From contig CAAGAC010000030.1 of assembly GCA_900767695.1 (NCBI GenBank), positions 1 to 64,000 of the forward strand: 64,000 nt of DNA, read 5' to 3'. Shown here piece after piece: positions 1 to 8,425 of this stretch. The position numbers and the translations under genes are program-made. Origin of the DNA: an uncultured Succinivibrio sp. (lineage in GTDB: Bacteria > Pseudomonadota > Gammaproteobacteria > Enterobacterales > Succinivibrionaceae). Below the pieces are notes generated by a model that had not been told where the DNA came from, did not search any database, and worked only from the letters and a program-made list of their open reading frames with translations. Numbering within the stretch: the first letter of the stretch is position 1; each line of letters begins with the position of its first letter.

Positions 1-20
1 CCGGGGAAGAAGGGGGGGGG

Positions 21-54
21 GGCGGGGGAGATACCCGCTCCCCCGCCTTGCTTT
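21..54 (+). terminator. Probable rho-independent terminator of the upstream gene
   Basis: A 10-bp perfect stem (21-30 with 38-47) encloses a 7-nt loop and is followed by a weak T-rich stretch. It would end a gene lying left of the window, which by the usual synteny could be glnA, but that gene is not visible. Confidence 0.5.
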
Positions 55-125
55 AAGTTCTTGTAAGTCAACTGACAAATCCCTTTCAGATGTCCATCTT
101 GGACGTCTATCAACTCGCAAAATCA

Positions 126-142
126 TGCACTGTTTTTGTGCT
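126..142. promoter_or_regulatory. Candidate NtrC-binding site
   Basis: The sequence reads GCAC-N7-GTGC, the core of the enterobacterial NtrC site (TGCACCA-N3-TGGTGCA). It lies about 70 bp before ntrB. A second short palindrome, GTGCA-T-TGCAC, is at 181-191. Two dyads before ntrBC would fit autoregulation by NtrC, whose DNA-binding helix is well kept here. The assignment is by motif only. Confidence 0.45.
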
Positions 143-212
143 ATCGCTGATGCATATTGTTTTGATTTGATCTAATATTTGTGCATTGCACTAGATTTGC
201 TCAGCAATAGAC

Positions 213-1322
213 ATGCACACTGAACCAAAATCAATCATCGAAGGGCTGTACACGGCCATACTCGTGACCGACTCGCAGCTGCGGATCGTCTACGCGAACC
301 CTGCTGCGGAACAGCTTCTGTCGATGTCGCACCTGCGGCTGGAGACGATGAAGTTCTGCGACATTGTGGATCGCAGCGAGACCTCGTTCCTCGAGAACCT
401 CCCCAATCCGGTGAAATTGAGCTTCCAGGGCTTCACCGCAGCGGGCGTGCTGCTCTCCCCGGAGCCAGGCAACAGCCTGTCGGTCAATCTCTCGGTGGGC
501 CTCTACAGCGCGCGCGGGCACGGCCTCCTGATCGAGATGCACTCGATAGACCACCAGCAGCGCCTGGCGGACGCGGTATCGCTCCAGACCCAGCACACTG
601 CCGCGCGCGATCTAGTGCGCAACCTGGCCCACGAGATAAAGAACCCCCTGGGCGGCATCCGCGGCGCGGCGCAGCTTCTGGAGCTCTCCTACGCCAAGAA
701 GGATCCCGCGATCAAGGAGTACACCTCGGTCATCATCGAGCAGACCGATCGCTTGAAGAAGCTCGTTGACAACCTGCTCGGGCCCCAGCGCCCCAACCCG
801 CTCGTGTGGGTCAACATCCACTACGTCATCGAGAAGGTGCTCTCGCTTGCGGCGATGCAGAAGAAGATCCGCGTGCGCTTCGAGAAGGACTACGATCCCT
901 CGCTCCCAGAGCTGCGCCTCGACGTGGACGCGATGCAGCAGGTCTTTTTAAACATCGTCAACAACGCCATCGACGCGATGGCGGACGCGAAAACCGAGCA
1001 TCCGCTGGTGCGCGTTCTCACCCGCGCCGAGTCCGGGCACATCGTGCGCAAGCGCAAGTACCCGACCGTGGTCGCCATCTCGATCATCAACAACGGCCCG
1101 GAGATCCCCGAGGAGCTCAGGCAGCGCATCTTCTACCCCATGGTCACCACCAAGCAGAACGGCAACGGCCTGGGCCTCTCGATAGCTCAGGGCATCATCG
1201 AGCGCCACGGCGGCTCGCTCGAGTGCCGCAGCACTCCCGAGGAAACGGTCTTCAAGATCGTCCTACCCATTCCCAAGCCCCCTAAAAGCACGCAATCGAC
1301 AAGCGAGGAAAAGTCACTATGA
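213..1322 (+). CDS. glnL: Nitrogen regulation sensor histidine kinase NtrB (GlnL), altered ATP-binding box
   Basis: This is the cytoplasmic PII-responsive kinase/phosphatase partner of NtrC. It has 369 residues: a PAS domain (about 5-110), a DHp helix with the H-box phospho-acceptor His140 in NLAHEIKNPLGG, an N-box around Asn250-251, and a G2 box GNGLGLS (318-324). The G1 box, normally DNGPGIP, reads NNGPEIP at 293-299. The adenine-contacting Asp is therefore Asn and the second Gly is Glu, which may impair ATP binding. The gene overlaps ntrC by 4 bp (ATGA), so the two are translationally coupled. There are no membrane segments. Family identity is secure; enzymatic competence is open. Confidence 0.92.
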   Translation: MHTEPKSIIEGLYTAILVTDSQLRIVYANPAAEQLLSMSHLRLETMKFCDIVDRSETSFLENLPNPVKLSFQGFTAAGVLLSPEPGNSLSVNLSVGLYSARGHGLLIEMHSIDHQQRLADAVSLQTQHTAARDLVRNLAHEIKNPLGGIRGAAQLLELSYAKKDPAIKEYTSVIIEQTDRLKKLVDNLLGPQRPNPLVWVNIHYVIEKVLSLAAMQKKIRVRFEKDYDPSLPELRLDVDAMQQVFLNIVNNAIDAMADAKTEHPLVRVLTRAESGHIVRKRKYPTVVAISIINNGPEIPEELRQRIFYPMVTTKQNGNGLGLSIAQGIIERHGGSLECRSTPEETVFKIVLPIPKPPKSTQSTSEEKSL

Positions 1323-2773
1323 ATCCCATGATCTGGATCATTGACGATGACGCCAGCATCCGCTTTGTATTCGACAAGGCCCTTGACGTGAACAGCATAA
1401 GGCACCGCCTGTTCGAGAACGGCGACGCGGCCCTCGCGGCATTGCAGCACGAGGTTCCGGACGTCATAGTCTCCGACATCAGGATGCCGGGCGTCGACGG
1501 CCTCACCCTCATCAAGGAAGTCCACAAGGTCGACGGGGACATCCCGTTCATCATCATGACCGCCCACAGCGATCTGGCCGCGGCCATCGACTCCTACGAG
1601 CAGGGCTCCTTCGAGTACCTGCCCAAGCCCTTCGACATCGAGGCCGCCGTCGCCGTCATCAGGCGCGCCGCGCTCCACCGCTTCAACACCCGCAAGATGC
1701 GCGAGGAGAAGGCCCGCCTGGGCGACGCCCCGGCCGATCAGCGCCAGGAGGGCGAGGAGGAGGAGATCATCGGCAAGTCTCCGGTAATGCAGGAGGTGTT
1801 CAAGTTCATCGGCCGCGTCTCCCGCACCGACCTGCCCGTGCTCATCCACGGCGAGGTCGGCACCGGGCGCGAGCTGGTGGCTCTGGCGCTGCACAACCAC
1901 GGCGCCCGCAGGGGCAGGGCCTTCGTGACCGTCAACATGTCCTCCGTCCCGCAGGACATGGTGCAGTCGCAGATCTTCGGGGACGTCAAGGACAGCGCCG
2001 AGGAGGAGCCCTGCTCGTTAAAGCAGGCCGAGGGCGGCACGCTCTTTGTCAACGAGATCTGCGACATGCCGATGGACGCGCAGACGAGGCTCTTAAGGCT
2101 CCTGCAGACTGGCGACTACATCCCCGTGGGCGCCGACCGCCCGGTCAAGGCCAACGTCAGGATCATCGCCTCGTCGTCCAAGGATCTCGAGTCGATGGCC
2201 CAGTCGGGCACCTTCATCGCCGACCTCTACTACCGCCTCAACGTCATCAACGTGAACATGCCGCCCCTGCGCGAGCGCAACAACGACATCCCGATGCTCG
2301 CCAAGCACTTCCTCGCGCAGGCCGCGGCCGAGGCCCACACCGAGCCCAAGAAGCTCACCTCCGAGGTGCTGGTGTTCCTCTGCCGCCAGAGCTGGCCCGG
2401 CAACGTCACCCAGCTCAAGAACCTGTGCAAGTACCTGACCATCATGGTCACCGGCAACGACATCCAGCTCGTTGACCTGCCCCAGGACTTCCTGCACGCG
2501 CGCGCCCAGCCCGTGCACGCCGCCGGCTCGGCCCCGATCACCGGCTCGACCAAGGAGGCCACCTCCTGGCAGGAGCAGCTGCGCAACTGGGTGGACAGCC
2601 GCCTGAGATCGGGCGAGCGCGACATCCTCTCCGAGGCCGTCCCCGAGTTCGAGCGCGTGATGCTCGAGGCCACGCTGAGCTTCACCGGAAACCACAAGCA
2701 GGAGTCGGCAAGGCTCCTAGGCTGGGGGCGCAACACCCTCACCCGCAAGATCAAGGAGCTCAACATCAAGTAG
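1319..2773 (+). CDS. glnG: NtrC (GlnG) response regulator with a degenerate AAA+ domain
   Basis: The order is receiver, AAA+ and Fis-type HTH, in 484 residues. The receiver is intact: Asp10/11, phospho-acceptor Asp53, Thr81 and Lys103. The C-terminal helix-turn-helix (457-480, RLLGWGRNTLTRK) is nearly identical to that of enteric NtrC. The central domain (about 150-390) has lost the signature residues of a sigma-54 activator. Walker A reads GEVGTGRE, with Arg184 for Lys. Walker B reads LFVNE, with Asn245 for Asp. GAFTGA is missing, replaced by an acidic stretch about four residues shorter (222-235). The first of two arginine-finger positions is Ile300. The sensor II WPGNVR reads WPGNVT (Thr364). 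The frame is open throughout, so this is divergence under constraint, not a recent pseudogene. It probably binds DNA without remodelling sigma-54 holoenzyme. Confidence 0.92.
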   Translation: MNPMIWIIDDDASIRFVFDKALDVNSIRHRLFENGDAALAALQHEVPDVIVSDIRMPGVDGLTLIKEVHKVDGDIPFIIMTAHSDLAAAIDSYEQGSFEYLPKPFDIEAAVAVIRRAALHRFNTRKMREEKARLGDAPADQRQEGEEEEIIGKSPVMQEVFKFIGRVSRTDLPVLIHGEVGTGRELVALALHNHGARRGRAFVTVNMSSVPQDMVQSQIFGDVKDSAEEEPCSLKQAEGGTLFVNEICDMPMDAQTRLLRLLQTGDYIPVGADRPVKANVRIIASSSKDLESMAQSGTFIADLYYRLNVINVNMPPLRERNNDIPMLAKHFLAQAAAEAHTEPKKLTSEVLVFLCRQSWPGNVTQLKNLCKYLTIMVTGNDIQLVDLPQDFLHARAQPVHAAGSAPITGSTKEATSWQEQLRNWVDSRLRSGERDILSEAVPEFERVMLEATLSFTGNHKQESARLLGWGRNTLTRKIKELNIK

Positions 2774-2782
2774 CCCACGCCC

Positions 2783-2809
2783 GCCCGGGGCCGCCCCGGG
2801 CGTCATTTT
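2783..2809 (+). terminator. Rho-independent terminator after ntrC
   Basis: GCCCGGGG (2783-2790) pairs with CCCCGGGC (2794-2801) across a 3-nt loop, followed by a short T run (CATTTTC). It lies 10 bp past the ntrC stop codon. Confidence 0.7.
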
Positions 2810-2903
2810 CGCAACCCCGCACTCGTTTCGGCGCCCGGCCCTCGGTTAGAATGGCGTAAAGCCAATTCCAGCGGCCCCGGGCCGCATAGTGGAGGGAAAA
2901 ATC

Positions 2904-3524
2904 ATGGCCGAAGCCAAAACCAAGAAGAACATCAACTACGACGACCTCCTGCTGGGGCTGTGCGACTCCGTATCGGGCGTCATAGCCGCCGCAACCGGCC
3001 ACACGGCCACGTACGCGCCGATGGTCCAGCGCATCACCAAGACCACGCTCACCCCCGACATCGGCACCTTCGTGATGTTCACCGGCTCGTTCTCGGGCAT
3101 GGTGGTCATCAACTTCCCCAAGGAGACCGCGATGGAGCTCTACGCCAACTACATGTCGGCGATGGGCATCCCCGAAAAGGATCAGGCGAAAAACTACACC
3201 TCCGAGGAGGTCTCCAACGCCTTGGGCGAGCTCATGAACCAGATCCTCGGCAACTTCACCAAGGCCGTGAACGACAAGCTGCACACCTCCATCACCCAGT
3301 CGCAGCCCAAGATGCTTGCCCTGCCGCGCGAGCTGCAGATCAGCATCAGCGTCAACCTCGACACCCCCAGGTACAGCAAGGTGACCTTCACCACCGAGGG
3401 GAGCAACGTGTTCTTCCTCGAGCTGGCCATGGACAACGCCGAGTTCGACCTCGTCAGGGAGTTCGAGGAGCACCGCTCGCTCACCCCCGACGAGATCCTC
3501 GCCGCCTACAGCATCAAGAAGTGA
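2904..3524 (+). CDS. CheX-like protein (resembles DUF3334)
   Basis: A soluble protein of about 206 residues with a CheX/CheC-like core. The segment SEEVSNALGELMNQILGN carries the E-x2-N signature helix used by CheX/CheC phosphatases to dephosphorylate CheY, and a second beta-rich half follows. Similar stand-alone proteins exist in marine gammaproteobacteria as DUF3334, with no settled function. I chose ATG 2904 because GGAGGG lies 7 nt before it at 2891-2896; the in-frame GTG at 2889 would overlap that ribosome binding site. It stops 6 bp before engB, so co-transcription is likely. A role in chemotaxis or phosphate signalling is inference. Confidence 0.7.
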   Translation: MAEAKTKKNINYDDLLLGLCDSVSGVIAAATGHTATYAPMVQRITKTTLTPDIGTFVMFTGSFSGMVVINFPKETAMELYANYMSAMGIPEKDQAKNYTSEEVSNALGELMNQILGNFTKAVNDKLHTSITQSQPKMLALPRELQISISVNLDTPRYSKVTFTTEGSNVFFLELAMDNAEFDLVREFEEHRSLTPDEILAAYSIKK

Positions 3525-3530
3525 GGGACC

Positions 3531-4217
3531 ATGGAAGGCGCCCCCCTCTCGTTCCACGGCACGCGCTTCGTGACCAGCGCGCCCGACATCAGCCGCCTGC
3601 CGCCTGACAAGGGCATTGAGATAGCCTTCGTCGGCAGGTCGAACTCGGGCAAGTCGTCGTCGATCAACGCCATCTGCGGCCAGAAGTCGCTGGCGCGCAC
3701 CTCGCGCACCCCCGGCCGCACCCGCCTCATCAACCTGTTCAAGGTCGCCGACGGCAAGTTCATCTGCGACCTGCCGGGCTACGGCTACGCCGCGGTGCCC
3801 GAGTCGATGAAGCGCGAGTGGCAGCGCAGCATGACCCAGTACCTCCAGGAGCGCGAGCCCCTGAAGGGCCTCGTCATGACCATGGACATCCGCACCCCGC
3901 TCAAGGATCACGACCGCCTGATCCTCGACTGGAGCATCGCCGCCAGGCTTCCGGTGCTCATCCTGCTCACCAAGTGCGACAAGCTCGGCGTCAACGCCGC
4001 GCGCCGCGCCGTCGCGCAAGTGCGCGACGCGCTAAGCGAGTTCGGCGGCACCTTCACCATCATCGCCTTCTCCGCCACAAAGAAGTCCGGAGTCGAGGAG
4101 GCACGGCAGGTGCTCAGGCAGTGGTACGGCGACAAGCCCTCGTCCCCCAAGGCCGCCCCCGGCGCGCAGGAAGAGGAATCGACAGACGCCCCCGGCGATG
4201 ACGCCGCAGGCGAGTGA
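3531..4217 (+). CDS. engB: Ribosome biogenesis GTPase EngB (YihA/YsxC)
   Basis: An essential TRAFAC-class GTPase that acts in 50S subunit assembly. It has 228 residues with ordered G motifs: G1 GRSNSGKSS near 36-44, G2 region with SRTPGRT, G3 DLPGYG, G4 TKCD and G5 SATK. After the G domain there is a hydrophilic tail of about 28 residues rich in Glu, Asp, Ala and Pro, longer than in E. coli. The ATG follows the preceding stop by 6 bp with GAGGGA as ribosome binding site. Confidence 0.95.
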   Translation: MEGAPLSFHGTRFVTSAPDISRLPPDKGIEIAFVGRSNSGKSSSINAICGQKSLARTSRTPGRTRLINLFKVADGKFICDLPGYGYAAVPESMKREWQRSMTQYLQEREPLKGLVMTMDIRTPLKDHDRLILDWSIAARLPVLILLTKCDKLGVNAARRAVAQVRDALSEFGGTFTIIAFSATKKSGVEEARQVLRQWYGDKPSSPKAAPGAQEEESTDAPGDDAAGE

Positions 4218-4234
4218 ACCAATCAGGCTTTCAA

Positions 4235-4867
4235 ATGAAGAAAGGACAGCTTTTCATCGTCTCCGCGCCCAGCGGCGCGGGCAAGTCGTCTCTCATCAGC
4301 GCGCTGCTGTCGCGCTTCAACGGCGACGACTCGCTCAGGCTCTCCATCTCACACACCACGCGCGCGCCGCGCCCTGGCGAGGAGAACCACGTCGCCTACC
4401 ACTTCGTCTCCGAGGAGGAGTTCAAGGCCCTCATCGGCCGCGGCGCCTTCTACGAGTACGCCAACGTGTTCGGGCACTACTACGGCACCTCCCGCGAGAT
4501 AGTCGAGCAGTGGGTGTCCGAGGGCAGGGACGTGCTCTTCGACATCGACTGGCAGGGGGCAAGGCAGATCCGCAAGATCTCCCCCGAGGCCAGGAGCATC
4601 TTCATAATCCCACCCTCGCTTGAGGAGCTGCGCCGCCGCCTGGAGTCGCGCGGCCAGGACTCCGAGGAGGTGATTCAGGGACGCATGGACAAGGCCCTGC
4701 GCGAGATCTCCCACTACTCCGAGTACGGCCACGTCATCATCAACGACGACTTCGACACGGCGCTGTGCGAGCTGCGCTCGATAATCCTCGCCGCGCGCGA
4801 CGAGGCGGCGCTCATGGCCCCCAAGGTCGAGGCCCTGTTCCCGCAGGCATCCGCGCCGCGGGATTGA
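4235..4867 (+). CDS. gmk: Guanylate kinase
   Basis: It phosphorylates GMP to GDP with ATP in the cytoplasm, supplying GTP and the ppGpp precursor pool. The P-loop [10 protein letters not shown] begins about 9 residues from the start, the GMP-binding segment has [11 protein letters not shown], and the lid and C-terminal helix are complete (about 210 residues). ATG 4235 gives the canonical N-terminus ([19 protein letters not shown]). An in-frame GTG at 4214, overlapping the engB stop, would add seven residues and cannot be excluded. The neighbouring rpoZ and spoT are the usual companions of gmk. Confidence 0.95.
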   Translation: MKKGQLFIVSAPSGAGKSSLISALLSRFNGDDSLRLSISHTTRAPRPGEENHVAYHFVSEEEFKALIGRGAFYEYANVFGHYYGTSREIVEQWVSEGRDVLFDIDWQGARQIRKISPEARSIFIIPPSLEELRRRLESRGQDSEEVIQGRMDKALREISHYSEYGHVIINDDFDTALCELRSIILAARDEAALMAPKVEALFPQASAPRD

Positions 4868-4875
4868 GCTTCGGT

Positions 4876-4885
4876 GATGTATAAT
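4876..4885 (+). promoter_or_regulatory. Candidate promoter -10 for rpoZ-spoT
   Basis: TGATGTATAAT contains a perfect TATAAT (4880-4885) about 57 bp before rpoZ. No good -35 is visible at the expected distance. Confidence 0.4.
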
Positions 4886-4941
4886 CGTTGGGCTAAAATA
4901 AGCGCAAGACCAATCTCATTTAAACCAGAAGGTATCAGCAA

Positions 4942-5226
4942 ATGGCCAGAGTTACGGTAGAAGACGCCGTCAACAAAGTGGGCAACCGCTTCGATCTCGT
5001 CCTGCTCGCGGCCCGCCGCGCCCGCCAGATCTCGATGGGCAGCAAGCCTCTCGTCGACGAGGAGAACGACAAGCCGACCGTGATCGCGCTGCGCGAGATC
5101 GAGGAAGGCCTCATCACCGAGGAGTTCCTCGACAAGCAGGACCGCAAGGAGCGCCTGCGCGACGCCGCCGCGCATCCCACCGACAGCGAGTTCGCACCCA
5201 TCGACGGCGCAGAGATGTTCGCCTGA
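4942..5226 (+). CDS. rpoZ: RNA polymerase omega subunit
   Basis: A small subunit (94 residues) that chaperones beta-prime assembly and forms part of a ppGpp site. The N-terminus [10 protein letters not shown] and the segment [15 protein letters not shown] are diagnostic of omega; [13 protein letters not shown] completes the fold. AGAAGG lies 7-12 bp before the ATG. It sits 26 bp before spoT, the classic rpoZ-spoT arrangement. Confidence 0.97.
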   Translation: MARVTVEDAVNKVGNRFDLVLLAARRARQISMGSKPLVDEENDKPTVIALREIEEGLITEEFLDKQDRKERLRDAAAHPTDSEFAPIDGAEMFA

Positions 5227-5252
5227 GTCCAGTCAAAGGGGAGGCATGGCCT

Positions 5253-7427
5253 ATGGGAGAGCCCAGTGACAACGCCAGCGCAGCAAGCGGCGATGCCATG
5301 CGCCCCTCGGAGGCCGTGCTCAAGTCCCCGAACCTCCACTACTACATCCATCTGAGGGAGCTCGTCTCCTCCTACCTGCCCGCTGACGAGGTTGCGGCCG
5401 TCGACCGCGCGTTCGTGCTGGCGGACAACGCCCACTCAAGGCAGCGCCGCGCCTCGGGCGAGCCCTACATCATCCACCCCATCGCCGTGGCGACCATAGT
5501 CGCCAAGATGCACCTCGACTGCGAGTCGGTGCAGGCGGCGCTGCTGCACGACGTGGTCGAGGACACCGACACCCAGGATCAGGATCTCGAGCGCAACTTC
5601 GGCGTCACCGTGGAGAACCTCGTCGAGGGCGTCACCAAGCTCGACAAGCTCAACTTCCACAACTACCGCGAGGCCCAGACCGAGAACTTCCGCAAGATGA
5701 TCCTCGCGATGACCCGCGACATCCGCGTCATCCTGATAAAGCTCGCAGACCGCACCCACAACATGCGCACCCTGGGAGCCCTGCGCGAGGACAAGCGCAA
5801 GCGCATCGCCCGCGAGACACTCGACGTGTTCGCGCCGATCGCCAACCGCCTCGGCATCTCCGACGTCAAGTCCGAGCTTGAGGAGCTTGGCATGGCCGCG
5901 CTCTACCCGATGCGCTACCGCATCCTCAAGGCGGCCGTGACGCGGGCGCGCAACAACCGCCACGAGGTGGTGGACGGGATACTGAAGCTCATCCGCAAGC
6001 GCCTTGAGGACGTGGGGATCGAGGGCAGGGTGCTCGGGCGCGAGAAGCACATCTACAGCATCTACCGCAAGATGGTGCGCAAGGAGCTCCAGTTCTCCGA
6101 GATCATGGACGTCTACGCCTTCAGGATCATCCTCAAGGACGTCGACACCTGCTACCGCGTCCTGGGCCAGATGCACAGCCTCTTCAAGCCGCGCCCGGGC
6201 GGGTTCAAGGACTACATCGCCATCCCGAAGATCAACGGCTACCAGTCGCTGCACACCTCGCTCATCGGCCCGCGCGGCGTGCCGGTGGAGATCCAGATCC
6301 GCACCGAGTTCATGGACCAGATTGCAGCCCGCGGCGTCGCCGCGCACTGGGCCTACAAGGAGAACGGCTCCGAGCCGGTCTCGACCACCTCCCAGCGCAA
6401 CGCCCAGCTCTGGCTCAAGAACATCATCGACCTCCAGAACAGCTCCGACAGCTCCAAGGAGTTCATCGAGGACGTCAAGACCGACCTCTTCCCCGACGCC
6501 ATCTACATCTTCACGCCGGAGGGCAAGATCTACGACCTGCCCAAGGGAGCGACCCCGGTGGACTTCGCCTACGCCGTGCACACCGACATCGGCCAGCACT
6601 GCATCGGCTCCATCGTCAACCACCACTCCTTCCCGCTCTCCCACCCGCTGGAGTCCGGGCAGACCGTCGAGATCATCACCAATCCCAACGCCAGGCCCAA
6701 CGCCATCTGGCTCTCAAGCGTCGTCACCTCCAAGGCCCGCTCGAAGATCCGCCAGTACTTGAAGGGCTTGCGCACCCAGGAGTGCGAGCTCATCGGCCGC
6801 CGCCTGCTCCTCAACGCCCTCCACGGGCGCCACATCGAGGACATCCCCGAGGACACCATCGCGAATGTCCTCAGGCACTTCAACAAGCCCGATCTCAAGT
6901 CGCTCTTCGCCGACGTCGCGATGGGCAACATCCTCACCGTCTCGGTGGCGCGAATGCTCGCCCCCAGCTCCCCCGAGAGCTCGGGGCTGCCCATCACCGG
7001 CACCGGCGGCGTGCCCTACGTCTTCGCGCAGTGCTGCATGCCCATTCCGGGCGACGAAATCATCGCCCACGTCGCCTCCGGGCGCGGCCTGGTCATCCAC
7101 CGCAAGGGCTGCGGCAACCTGCGCGCCATCGAGAAGGATCCGACCAAGCTGCTCAAGGTGGGCTGGGATCTGGCCGTGGCCTCGGAGCAGAGCTTCAACA
7201 CCGGGATCATCGTCGAGCTTGAGAAGCGCCAGGGGATCATGACCGAGGTGCTCAACGCCGTGGACATCGCCGGCTCCTCGGTGCAGAGCATCAGCTCCGA
7301 GCAGAAGGACGAGGACACCGCGGTGATGAAGCTCACCGTCACCGTGAGGGACCGCATGCACCTTGCAGGCGTCATCAAGCGCATCAAGGCCGTCCCCAAC
7401 GTCATCAAGATCTCAAGGCGCCACTAG
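5253..7427 (+). CDS. spoT: Bifunctional (p)ppGpp synthetase/hydrolase SpoT
   Basis: It sets the alarmone level by hydrolysing, and to a lesser degree making, ppGpp. The 724 residues contain an HD hydrolase domain with HDVVEDT and ADRTHNMRT intact, and a synthetase domain with RPGGFKDYIAIPK and GYQSLHTS. A TGS domain (about 411-472) with FTPEGKIYDLPKGATPVDFAY follows, then a zinc-finger/helical part with QCCMPIPGD and a C-terminal ACT domain. All hydrolase landmarks are present, as expected for SpoT or Rel rather than RelA. AGGGGAGG (5237-5244) is a strong ribosome binding site 8 nt before ATG 5253. Confidence 0.96.
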   Translation: MGEPSDNASAASGDAMRPSEAVLKSPNLHYYIHLRELVSSYLPADEVAAVDRAFVLADNAHSRQRRASGEPYIIHPIAVATIVAKMHLDCESVQAALLHDVVEDTDTQDQDLERNFGVTVENLVEGVTKLDKLNFHNYREAQTENFRKMILAMTRDIRVILIKLADRTHNMRTLGALREDKRKRIARETLDVFAPIANRLGISDVKSELEELGMAALYPMRYRILKAAVTRARNNRHEVVDGILKLIRKRLEDVGIEGRVLGREKHIYSIYRKMVRKELQFSEIMDVYAFRIILKDVDTCYRVLGQMHSLFKPRPGGFKDYIAIPKINGYQSLHTSLIGPRGVPVEIQIRTEFMDQIAARGVAAHWAYKENGSEPVSTTSQRNAQLWLKNIIDLQNSSDSSKEFIEDVKTDLFPDAIYIFTPEGKIYDLPKGATPVDFAYAVHTDIGQHCIGSIVNHHSFPLSHPLESGQTVEIITNPNARPNAIWLSSVVTSKARSKIRQYLKGLRTQECELIGRRLLLNALHGRHIEDIPEDTIANVLRHFNKPDLKSLFADVAMGNILTVSVARMLAPSSPESSGLPITGTGGVPYVFAQCCMPIPGDEIIAHVASGRGLVIHRKGCGNLRAIEKDPTKLLKVGWDLAVASEQSFNTGIIVELEKRQGIMTEVLNAVDIAGSSVQSISSEQKDEDTAVMKLTVTVRDRMHLAGVIKRIKAVPNVIKISRRH

Positions 7428-7457
7428 GTCCGCGCCCCTCACAGGAGGGCATCCTCC

Positions 7458-8420
7458 ATGCCGTACATCCCCCCAAGGCTGCTCTCAGCAGGAGAGTTCG
7501 TCGAAAGAAGGCAGGACATCGAGTCCTTCTACGATGAGAAGGTGCGGATCCACCGCGTGAAGGCCAAGGACGGCCTCGCGGTGACCGCCTGCGAGTACTG
7601 TCCCGAGATCTTCGAGCGCACGCTCGTGATTATCCCGGGCCGCGGCGAGACCGAGCACAAGTACGCGGAGTTTCTCTACAGCATGCAGGGCACCGGAACC
7701 AGGGTGTGCGTGGTCTTCGCGCGAGGGCAGGGGCTCTCGGACCGCCTGCTCTCCGATCCCCAGAAGTGCCACATCAGGAGCATCGCCTCGCTGACCTCCG
7801 ACATCGAGCTTCTGATCGAACACCTTGGCTTGAGGGACTTCGGCCTCATGGCCTTCTCGATGGGCGGGCTCGTCGCCCTGGACTACATCCAGAAGACCAG
7901 GGAGCCGCCCTCGCGCGCCGTGCTGATAGCTCCCTACATCTGGCCCTGCGTCAGGCTCTCTGTGGCCGCCATGAAGTGCGTGGCGGCCATCGGCATGCTC
8001 CCCATCGTGCGCACGCTCTACACGCCCTACGGCGCTGGCTACAGGCGCGTTCCTTTTGATGAAAACTATCACTCGCACTGCAGGGAGCGCTACGAGGCTT
8101 ATCATGACTACTACGCAGCGCACCTGAAGACGCTCACCGGAAGCCCGACGTTCGGCTTCGTGAGCGCGGCGACCTTGCGCCAGCTAAGGCTGATGGCGAG
8201 CAGCGCGCCGCTGCGCTCGAGAATTCTGTTCATGCCCGCGGGACTTGACCGGGTGGTTTCAACCCCGGCGACCGTGGATTTCTACACCCGCCACCGGAGC
8301 GACGGCAGCAGCCCGTCGCTCGAGGTGATAGGCGGGGCCTTCCACGACGTGATCAACGAGAGCGACGGGATCAGAAAACCGGCCCTCCTGCGGGCGCTCG
8401 GCTATTTATTTGGAGCTTAG
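7458..8420 (+). CDS. pldB: Alpha/beta hydrolase, PldB-like lysophospholipase
   Basis: A serine hydrolase of 320 residues with the layout of lysophospholipase L2. It has IIPGRGETEHKYAEF near residue 58, the FARGQGLSDRLLSDP loop, the nucleophile elbow FSMGG with Ser134, a likely acid in PAGLDRVVS and a late His in GGAFHDV. The residue before the elbow is Ala-Phe where E. coli has Ala-His, a small change. There is no signal peptide. AGGAGGG lies 10 bp before the ATG. It is co-directional with spoT (30-bp gap) and is followed 5 bp later by the CobW gene. Substrate is inferred from family only. Confidence 0.7.
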   Translation: MPYIPPRLLSAGEFVERRQDIESFYDEKVRIHRVKAKDGLAVTACEYCPEIFERTLVIIPGRGETEHKYAEFLYSMQGTGTRVCVVFARGQGLSDRLLSDPQKCHIRSIASLTSDIELLIEHLGLRDFGLMAFSMGGLVALDYIQKTREPPSRAVLIAPYIWPCVRLSVAAMKCVAAIGMLPIVRTLYTPYGAGYRRVPFDENYHSHCRERYEAYHDYYAAHLKTLTGSPTFGFVSAATLRQLRLMASSAPLRSRILFMPAGLDRVVSTPATVDFYTRHRSDGSSPSLEVIGGAFHDVINESDGIRKPALLRALGYLFGA

Positions 8421-8425
8421 GCAAA

